From: Psilocybe azurescens
Lineage: Eukaryota; Basidiomycota; Agaricomycetes; Agaricales; Agrocybaceae
Direction of reading: 5' to 3'
NCBI GenBank assembly: GCA_023853785.1
Contig: JAJIRX010000715.1
Span: 1-64,000, forward strand
DNA length: 64,000 nt
The stretch's first letter is position 1; each line of letters begins with the position of its first letter. Shown piece by piece: positions 55,903 to 64,000 of this stretch. Both the position numbers and the translations under genes were made by a program. The notes beneath the pieces are model-generated. The model was not told where the DNA came from. It ran no database searches and was given only the letters and a program-made list of their open reading frames with translations.

Positions 55903-58187
55903 ATGTATCCCATATCCTTCAGTCCCGCTCTCGGCGACGCTTTCACAGTTGAAAGACCGTCGTGGCCCCTGCTATTCACTGCCCAGTTAAGTGTACACGA
56001 CTACGATCAGCTCGTGAAGGACGGCGGTCGCGTGCAGCTCTGGTCCGATATCCTCCGTCAAGATGAGAACACCAATGCATGGGAAGAGGCAGACTTTCAA
56101 GACTCAATACCTCTGGCCGGGAGGTCTCCTTCACAGGAAACCTCGGTCAAGACACTCCACCTTTCGATATCTCCTCCCCCTTCAAACGATTTGACAAGCC
56201 ATTTTTCATTTACCTATCGTATCGCATATTCCTCCGGCGATATTACGTGGCTTGGTGCTTTCAGACAGGATGGGATACTAAAGATGAGTCAATCCCACCT
56301 GGATGCATTCGATGGTATGCATCTTCATGCAGGATGGACTACTGGAGCGATACAATACTCGCAAGTCATGGATATAAGAGACGCTGTCAATTCTTTGGAA
56401 GTCGCAATACTCGTCAACCCGGTGGGTTTCCGAGTATGCTCTGTAAACCCGAACAGGTTGGTTATCGTGATTATTTATACATACACTTGCGCTGAAAAAA
56501 CTTGTTTGTAAAGGCTTGCACCGCATCCTAGGAATGTTTCTCTCATGTTCTTGATTCCTCTACGCCAACGATACCCCCTTGTTCTCTCACCGACTTATGT
56601 TGTTGCAGCTTCTCCAGGACTGTCTCTAAGCCTTGTTGAAGGTCAATACTTGACACTTTCCGGATCTGGCTCTGCACTCCTTCAAGTATACGACTTGCAG
56701 ACCGACATAACCACTTTCATTGAGCGTCTCATTACGCACACTAAATTGGATGATTGGAAATTACTTTCAACTGATACCAAGGGGAAATCCATTACCCTAG
56801 CTTTAACGAGACAGGAGCAACCAGTTCATGCCATTACGATACCTTTCTGGCCTTCAATGTACACAAACACAAACATCCACCTCAACCGCAGACAGCTAGC
56901 CAATCTATATACAACTCACGACATAGACCAGCTTGCTTTATTCCTACCTCAAGCAAACCAGCTTCATATATTTGACAAAGAAAACTCTAACGGAGATGAT
57001 ATATTAATAGAAAATAGTTCAGCCGGTGGCGATTTCACAATTTCTCCGATTTACAGAATACCAACCACAGACCAAACGGTCAGGCAGCTCCAAAGAAATT
57101 GGGGAACAGCAATTCTAACCCCTACAACAAGCTTTCCGCCCCTCTATCTTTGACAAATGACCCCCGAATTCACCCAACACCCTTTGTATCGCGTTACTCT
57201 GAGCCAACTACGTGTTCCTCCCTATTAACCTGTGCTTCTTCAGAGACCATGCAGTCATCGATCGCCTCATTCCCCCACATGCTGGTAAACCATGCAGGAA
57301 GGAGGATTTTTGGCTGATCACGTCGACCAACTTGAAAGCATCTGCATCGATGATAACCATATTATGCTACCACCTTCAACACCCAACCATCCCTTAACCC
57401 CACAAAGTACCCTCTCACTTTTCAAGTCTATCTTCGTATCTGTGAAGGCCATTGTCCATTTCTTCTTCAAAATCTTTTGGGATCTGATGCTTCCCTTTGG
57501 AACCTACCAATCTCGACAACATTCCAGTCCACAGGAGTGCGATGATCGTCAAACGGAGCCTTCGACAAACAGTTTAACTGCAGACGTATTTCAAGGTTCT
57601 CCACCGGGCAAAGGATACTCGAGCCTTCCTAACATTTCTTCCGGAGATAGGGTGCAAATAACAACGAGTAATATACCGAGAGATGAAGATGGAAATACGT
57701 CTCAAGACATAGATGATCCAGATTCGGCCTTTTTACAAGATGTCGAGATTACCAAGTTTTCGGATTCTATGATCAACAATACCCTCATTTCAGACGATTT
57801 GGGCCTGCCTGCTCAATCGACATCAAGGGGAAAGATTTTCTACGCGGAAGTGTCTGGCAACGAACGTTCTGATCAGGCCACTACTGCGATAATTCTCCTG
57901 CCTCCAATGCCCGATGATGTTGACAAGAGGTCATTGACGCCATCCCTCCATCAAGCCTCGATGAGGCTCTGCAACGAGCGGTCGCGTTTCTAGATGGTTC
58001 TAACCCTCAGTGTGTGATTAGCCGGGTGAATCTTTGTAGCTGCGATTCATTGACGCGACGACAACGGCCTGGACACGGTGGAAAGGACATATGTCACCTG
58101 TTGGAATATCATCTCGATCGGATGGACGACAAACTCATCAAGATGATCAGTATTTCATCACCTGGAAGCGGAGGACATGTTGTCTGA
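55903..58187 (+). CDS. Large protein of unknown function (several frame breaks)
   Basis: I do not recognise the family. ATG at 55903: MYPISFSPALGDAFTVERPS. The first 180 residues have the look of a beta-rich domain (RPSWPLLFTAQLSVHDYDQL, GGRVQLWSDILRQDE, FTYRIAYSSGDITWLGAF). After an intron (about 56455-56513), LIPLRQRYPLVLSPTYVVAA to LTLSGSGSALLQVYDLQTD continues in the same style. Later parts include GGFLADHVDQLESICIDDNH, a hydrophobic stretch FKSIFVSVKAIVHFFFKIFW, a long acidic Ser-rich region, and SSLDEALQRAVAFLDGSNPQ ending GSGGHVV (TGA 58185-58187). At least three frame changes (about 57110, 57290, 57930) are not explained by introns. It could be a carbohydrate-active enzyme relative, but I have no motif to support that. 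Confidence 0.55.
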
Positions 58188-58757
58188 CTTTCCCATTGAT
58201 AAATTAGTACTTAGGTACTGCCTGTACTTACTGATCTTTGCTGATTTGTGGATCTTGATTGGTCTTTTGCGGAAGGATCGCATGTTTATAGTTGCAATCT
58301 TCAATTGGCAGGTCTTTGGCTGAGATCGGCGTAGCGTTTAGGCATCTGAATCATGCTACTCTTGGCTCGTAAATTTACCTCTCTCCAGGCGTTCGAAAAG
58401 CAAACCTCGAGGTCGTTCAAGATCACGCGTACATCTATCCGACGGCAATGAAAGCTCCGTCGGCGGTGGTTGTGGGGGTTAAGTGGAGCCTACGCAACTT
58501 TAGCTTCCACCTTTTTTTTTCAACGCGTATGGAAACTGGGAACGTGTTGAGACAATTGAGCCTGGTCTCGATCTACGCGAACAACACTTGAGTGATGCAC
58601 AATCTTCTTTTGTTCCTGACATCATTTTGGTTCAAAAAGTTCAAATTAAGGTCTTCTCCCGTCCAAACAAATGTGTTCTGGGGTTAACAGTTACATCGCA
58701 AGGTACAATAGAGAAAACCTGGAGAGAGCGTTTAACAGAATTCCCAACCACGGCCAT
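58188..58757. other. Convergent 3' regions
   Basis: 570 bp between two converging stops. Short frames only; a T9/C run near 58511. If the upstream gene has further exons they would lie here, but none was identified. Confidence 0.4.
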
Positions 58758-59893
58758 TTACATAGCCTCATCTTCATCATCGCTGCCAGTGAGACCATCT
58801 CTTCGGCGGCCACGGGTTTCATGACTGTAGCTATTATAGTTTGAGACCGATTGAGCGACAATGTCTTCCAATATTTCGGGTGGTAAATCGTATTCAGAGC
58901 TTCTGACCACAATCGCATATGCAGCTGGCGTAGAAAAGAACCCAGAAGCAGAGGGTTCGGTTAGAGCGCCGTCATCTGCGAATTGTTTTTTAGATAAGAT
59001 CTGACTTACCATCTTCGATTTTCTCGAGTGATTGGGTGGTCACAGATTGCTTTTTTCTCAATTCCCGTATGTAGGGCGTCATTCCCTCAAAATCTGCAAC
59101 AAAATGCAGTAGGGCTCGTTAAAGACGGTACAGGGTATATTAGACTTTAAGGAAAAGAATGCGTACTCACCAGATTTGCATCTCCGCACAAACGCACAGA
59201 CTTCAGTGGCCCTCTTTCTTCCGCCTTTGTTTGCAATGCCAGAGATTGCGAAACGCATAAGTTCTCCAGTAAGGTCAGACAGTCCCAATAGGTAATCGGA
59301 CAAGGTAAGCGGAAAGTACTGCCATCATCTCTTGACTTCAATGGTACAAAATAGAGAGTAGAAGCATAGAAACAAGACATACCTCAACGCCTTCCGCAGT
59401 CATCAAGGTTTTTGGACTTCGTCGAACGTGATCAAAGACCCATGATCAAGATAGTGCGCAAAGCTCAAGGCTTCGATATACTCTTGCAAACCGGGAGAAA
59501 CTTGTCGTTGGTACCGCCAGAACCTCTCGCTTTCTAGTTCTGGCTGGAGCTTGGCATATAGGTCTTGGATCTCACGAAGCTTCTCATATCCTTGTTGAGC
59601 TGCCTGTTTATACGAGGTACGTTCATCCACCTTGGAATCTGCTCGACCTCGGGCAAGGCGGTGTAAAAGAAAGATGACCTTCTTCGAAAGATTTGTTATA
59701 TCACGACTTGCCTAGAAAAAGGGTCATTGATGGCCGTGACTCTGAGATCAAGGGATTAATAAATGAATAAAACATGACCTACTTTGATAAGTCTTTCTCG
59801 TCTTTCATTGTGATCATCCAAGTCTGCTCCAAACACGTCGAATGATTGCAAGACCGTAAGGGAAGACGAGGGGCTTGTGGTCGTTGTCGCCAT
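58758..59893 (-). CDS. Translin-family protein (translin-associated factor X type)
   Basis: Member of the translin/TRAX family, which form the C3PO RNase complex in animals and some fungi. ATG at 59893: MATTTTSPSSSLTVLQSFDV. After an intron: ASRDITNLSKKVIFLLHRLA, then DERTSYKQAAQQGYEKLREI, VSPGLQEYIEALSFAHYLDH + GSLITFDEVQ, intron, VEYFPLTLSDYLLGLSDLTG, ELMRFAISGIANKGGRKRAT, EVCAFVRRCKSDFEGMTPY and SSEYDLPPEILEDIVAQSVS. The all-helical pattern with the LSDLTGELMRFA block is diagnostic. The N-terminal SFDVFG and the longer length favour TRAX over translin; catalytic acidic residues are present in E-x-x-E style but I have not modelled them. Acidic C-terminus ends DDEDEAM, TAG/TGA at 58758-58760. 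No frame break seen. Confidence 0.88.
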
Positions 59894-60037
59894 GAGAAAG
59901 CATGTCACGTGGATAACAGTTATTAATGAAGTTGCAGTGGATTCGGCTGAAAGGCAAGGCTGGTCGACAGGACAGGTTGCCAGCGTACTTACTCCCATCA
60001 TCTTCTACCAACTTCGCCAACAACATTCACCACCATA
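59894..60037. promoter_or_regulatory. Bidirectional promoter, TRAX / HIT gene
   Basis: Only 144 bp separate the two outward-facing start codons, the tightest divergent pair in the window. Confidence 0.5.
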
Positions 60038-61023
60038 ATGGCCGCCTTTGCACCCAAGCCAGGATGTCCCATGTGCGGCATTGTCGCAACCGCCTCACAC
60101 ACCACTCCAAATTCACCTCGTACACCAATGTTTCCCCCAGGCTCAACGCAGGCCGAAGTCGTCTGGCGGGATGACAACTTTACTGCATATAAAGAAAAAG
60201 GCCAAACCCTGTATCTTCAAAGGGTCATATAATCATTGCATTCAAGTGAGCTCTTGTCGTTATGTTGATGTTTAAATTTCTTATTCTCAATTCCGCAGTC
60301 TCCACGTACCATCAATATATACACTGGTCTGTGCAGCGTTCTCCCTTTTCTAATTTTTTTTGTCTATCTTGGCAAAGTCTAAACAATTTATTTTTAAAAC
60401 TACAGTCATCGTCAGACCTACCATTGCTAGCCAATGTGCGCAACTTAGCGACGCGCTTGCTCGCTTCTCTCAACCCTGCCTCAACTCCAGTTACCCCTTC
60501 AACGGCCACCCCGCCAATCCCCCCTACAAAATGCCAACAACCAATTCCGCATTGGCTTTATAACCCCCCCTTTCAAGGATAATAAGATTCCCGTTACAGA
60601 CCATTTGCACGCACATGCTTTCATTGGACCCGCTGATCTCGTAGGCTGGTGGAGAGGGGTCGCCTACGGACCTCTTGCCTGGTATGCCATTGAAGACTTG
60701 ATTGCAGAAATTCGGTATGAATCATCAACGAAACGTACGTCACTGTCCACTGACTCAGTTGTGATCTGTAGCGAATCTGTAACCAACAACCGGATCAAGT
60801 CTGGTTATGAGAATCGTCAGAGGGCACCTATCGACATGGTGCCTTCGGCGGGTGCGAGGGTGGGCCAGGCGGATGGCATTGAAACAACAGAACCTGGCAT
60901 CGCAGATTTACAACTCGAAGGCGGAGAACAAGGGACTATGCCCTTGAGCGCGAATTCAAGTCCTCAATCCCTCTCGCGTCAATTTCTGTCACCACAAAAC
61001 CAGATACCCCATTTACATGTCTA
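60038..61023 (+). CDS. HIT-superfamily protein
   Basis: Histidine-triad nucleotide hydrolase/transferase-like protein. ATG at 60038: MAAFAPKPGCPMCGIVATAS (Cys pair CPMC, as in HIT proteins with an N-terminal metal site). VVWRDDNFTAYKEK is the typical first strand pair. Then SSKGHIIIAFN, intron (about 60246-60298), LHVPSIYTL, SSDLPLLANVRNLATRLLAS, a Pro/Thr-rich insertion, FRIGFITPPFKDNKIPVTDH, and the triad LHAHAFIGPADLVGWWRGVA (HxHxHxx, about 60604-60625). The C-terminal 100 residues are low complexity (stop 61021-61023). Frame breaks at A5 60195-60199 (expected A6) and between about 60510 and 60560. The function (FHIT-, aprataxin- or Hint-like) cannot be told. Confidence 0.75.
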
Positions 61024-61273
61024 AGAGCGCTGCGGATATTCGAGGGCACCGATTTTCTTGTCATTCTTCATTGCAACATGTCACACGCATGTCGGAAGCT
61101 GACTTATTTAGTACAACAAACAAGTAAAAGCCTCTCTTTCTATACATATACCATGGACCTTCTAGGCAGAAAGACTATTCACCAGATGTAAATCATATCA
61201 TTATAATTATCTCATTGCAAGCATTACATTCCTTCCGCATAAATGAGCAATCTATAAATGTCTACCTCGATCA
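61024..61273. other. Convergent 3' regions
   Basis: 250 bp between the HIT gene stop and the stop of BLM10 copy 2. Short AT-rich sequence; no coding signal. Confidence 0.4.
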
Positions 61274-64000
61274 TTATGCATCTGTAAAACAAGAAAAGAT
61301 GTCAATGGTCCTCTGTATGCATACAAATGAAGGAACAGCATACAGTAAGATGATCCTGTTAATAGTGTCGATAAGGCCGCTAGTTGTGATTCGTTGAAAC
61401 TTTTAGAATCCTCATGCCAAGTATCTTGGTGAGTTCTCTTGAAATTGCTGGCGCACTTTCGAACCGTTGTGGATATGGGGATCTAATTGATCATTTGAGT
61501 TCCTTGATCTCTTCGCAGAAGCAAACGCTTCACTAAACGCTCCAACTTACTGGGTCGTAAGTGTGATCCGCCAGAATATTGGTGAGCAATTCAGGCATCC
61601 ACTTTTCCACTGTGTATGGATAGCTGTCGACGAGGGCGCATATTCCTAGAATTGCGGCATGACGTTGCCTGATGGCTTTGTTGTAATTGGGATCTTGTCT
61701 TCCAGGAATGTGACTGTTCTTCAAAAGGCGGATGAATCGATCCTGAAATATTTGTTTTCCTTAGTACTTCGGAGTATAGGTGACCTCCAAACATTCTGAC
61801 CTTCAAAGTGATAACACTGCGCCGCGGAGATAAACGCAGGATACCGGATAGAGTTCTAACGAGTGATACCCTTCACTTAGACGTCCATGTACTTCAAGAG
61901 AGCTGAAAGCACTCACACGGCTGCCATTTCGCGGACCTCTACAACCTCGTCATCCAGACACCTGCATAAGACCTAATACACAAGAAGCATCAGGAGGGTG
62001 CAATTAAAAAGAGTGAAAGGTCGGTACCTCAAGCATTTCCACTATTTTAATTTCGCTGATTAACGTGATCTGGCGGAAATAAAACACTGGTCGTAGAGCC
62101 AATAGTAAATTTGTGCTTAAACGATATTATTGCGATATACACAGACCTTGAAGAAGTGGAAGGGCTTTAAGTCTGACTCTCCATGACTGATTGCGAATAA
62201 GTAATGAGAGAAGTCAATGATTTATAAGCTTACCGGTGAAGATTGTATGGCATCGAATATTTCGTTGAGAATCGGATTAATGAGCACCACCGGCGGCGTT
62301 ACACCGCACATGCGAACAAGTAAACTGCTGGCCCTGGATGCAAGGTTGTTGTTATCGTTGACTAACCACAAAGTTAGGACGAGATATAATTCTTCAACAT
62401 GTTAAGAGTTACCTTCCGTAAAGCGGAATATCTCTGGCTAGAAAAGGATTAGTTGGTCAAAAGCCTAACTCAGAAAAGAATCATACCATGAGCGGAAGAA
62501 TATAGTCAAATGTAGAGTTTGCATGTAGGTCGTGTAAGGATTGATATAGCCACGTGCACACAGTAATTCCGACTCTGCAAAAGGTCATTAACCACTGGAA
62601 AAAACTTGATTGCAACTGAATTACCTGTCGTAATTTGATTGGAAAGCTCGGACGCCAGGAACGCGTGTTACGCGCCAATTCTTGAATCTTTCTACGAGCT
62701 CTTCAATTCTCGCTTTGTGGTAAATACCTCTCATAGCCATGATGTCATAAGTCAGCGGAAGTGCGTGGCATTCATTAACAAACACTTCAACAGTGGGAAT
62801 GGTTGGCTTGGGTTGCCACTGGTTGATAAAATTTATTAACAATGAATATATGGAAGGCTTATCGGAAATAAGCATGCCTTGATATTCTGCGAAAATGCAA
62901 AAATTTCGCTTATGAAGGATCGCACCTGTTACAGTCGTCAATCAAAGGCAACATAGTGAAAGGCTTTGTAACACACGTCTTCATGATCACTGTGAATTTC
63001 AGACCAGGATCTTTCGACAGTATCGTCTGTCCAGGCAATAAATTTTCGACCAAGTTCTTCGAAGAACGCTCTATAAAGGGTGATAACTTTCACAGAATCG
63101 AAAGACAGTTCAGAGTTGAAATCTAGATTCATGAATGCATCAACAAGGAAGTCGACAAGGGGTTGAACCCGGCGAGGATCTTGATGGTAAAACATATACT
63201 GACATATAAAATTCAGTAGTATTCTGACAGACAGTGGGACAAAATACCTCAAGGAAAGAGGCCCATATCGACAAAGTGTCAGATTTGATATTCTGGATAA
63301 ATATGATCGGAATATAAGGATTAAACCATTTCCATAGTTCGTCTTGTTTGCTTGTGGGCCAATGCTTCGAGCCTATATTCATGTTGGATGCGTGATTGAG
63401 TACAGAACGTTGGATCACCTACCTCCTAGAATACCAGCCAAAAATTCTGCAGCGGCTCTCTGCTTATTCTGGTCTTTATCGGAAATGAGCTGTTCGACAG
63501 TGGGCTGAAAGGCTTCAAATGGTTCGTCTTCGAGGAGTTGAACTGGAAAGGGAAACATTAGCCTTATACTAATAGGATCTAGATGAAAACACTACAGATG
63601 GATTTGATGGTAGACACATTATCCTGAGTAATGGTAGTCTCGTGATTTTCTTCGGAGTAGTAGGTTGAAACGTCCTCCCAATATTCATTTTTCAATACCA
63701 TCTCGCGGACAGCTTGAATGGCATTTGCGCTGGCCGCCTCCCATGGCTGAAAAGTTGATTTAATAGGATGAGGAAGTGTGTACAACGATATCGTTTTATT
63801 CCAAACCAGCCATCCAGGCGGGAATTTGTCATAAAATATCCTGCTCACTTCGTCAGTTAAGGCACCATAGAAGAAATTTTAATAAGATTACGGGTTTTGT
63901 TCGGCCCGGTAAATGTCCACTGGAATCTTGTAGTCATTCAAAAACTTTTGCGTTGTTGAGACAGATGGAGTGATTTCCACTGTGCGTTTCAACGGATTGT
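61274..64000 (-). CDS. Proteasome activator BLM10/PA200 (copy 2, 5' truncated by window)
   Basis: C-terminal half of a second PA200/BLM10 gene; the 5' part lies beyond 64000. Reading from the right: FYDKFPPGWLVWNKTISLYT, PWEAASANAIQAVREMVLKN, SKHWPTSKQDELWKWFNPYI, YMFYHQDPRRVQPLVDFLVD, SFDSVKVITLYRAFFEELGR, WQPKPTIPTVEVFVNECHAL, PGRQDPNYNKAIRQRHAAIL + GICALVDSYPYTVEKWMPEL. After an intron: ISTTVRKCASNFKRTHQDTW, HEDSKSFNESQLAALSTLLT, then GSSYYA, with an intron (about 61339-61282) splitting the last Tyr codon (TAC T|AT GCA TAA, stop 61274-61276). Equivalent blocks in copy 1 are only moderately alike (for example HSAILGICALIESLPYSVEP), so this is an old paralogue, not an assembly duplicate. Confidence 0.88.

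Overview
The window is nuclear DNA from a filamentous basidiomycete, most likely an Agaricomycete (mushroom-forming fungus). The evidence is gene content (histone H3 with fungal/basidiomycete-type residues, a fungal CK2 alpha, GH18 chitinases, a mitochondrial Tim21 and Mdj1), dense gene packing on both strands, and many short introns of about 45-65 bp with GTRNGY donors and YAG acceptors. I cannot name the genus. Every protein call comes from reading the translation; no database search was run. Exon boundaries are approximate unless a splice is stated, and each gene span runs from the chosen start codon to the stop codon, introns included.

Layout. 0.2-1.3 kb: C2H2 zinc-finger regulator (+). 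2.1-4.3 kb: NRAMP metal transporter (-), divergent from Mediator subunit MED6 (+, 4.4-5.5). 5.5-5.8 kb: unidentified exon fragments. 5.9-6.8: AP-3 sigma adaptin (-). 7.1-10.2: ecdysoneless/SGT1-family protein (-), head to head with V-ATPase subunit F (+, 10.4-10.95). 11.05-12.4: Tim21 (-). 12.8-13.4: histone H3 (-). 13.75-14.9: phytanoyl-CoA dioxygenase family protein (-). 15.3-16.3: AIM18-like mitochondrial chalcone-isomerase-fold protein (-). 16.6-24.7: BLM10/PA200 proteasome activator (+). A 2.7 kb gene-poor stretch precedes a TIS11-type tandem CCCH protein (+, 27.3-29.9). 30.4-32.0: choline/ethanolamine kinase (-). 33.7-36.3: DHA2-type MFS transporter (-). 37.2-38.9: Mdj1 (-). 39.8-40.5: SET-domain protein (-), divergent from CK2 alpha (+, 40.7-42.1). 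42.8-45.2 and 45.7-47.6: tandem GH18 chitinases (+). 48.7-50.2: DEDD 3'-5' exonuclease (-). 50.8-51.65: conserved-looking protein of unknown function (+). 51.65-54.1: gene-poor. 54.1-55.8: RING-finger protein (+). 55.9-58.2: unidentified large protein (+). 58.8-59.9: translin-family (TRAX) protein (-), divergent from a HIT-fold protein (+, 60.0-61.0). 61.3-64.0: second, divergent BLM10/PA200 gene (-), cut by the window edge.

Most of these are unrelated housekeeping genes, so this is not a biosynthetic cluster, mating-type locus or mobile island. No transposon, tRNA, rRNA or CRISPR array was found. The two strongest signals are: (1) many otherwise well-conserved genes carry single-base frame breaks, often in homopolymer runs and including one in histone H3, which looks like an unpolished long-read assembly more than biology; and (2) two distinct PA200/BLM10 genes lie about 37 kb apart, both ending in the same Tyr-Tyr-Ala proteasome-docking tail, with an intron splitting the same tyrosine codon. 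I did not find a convincing undescribed multi-gene system.
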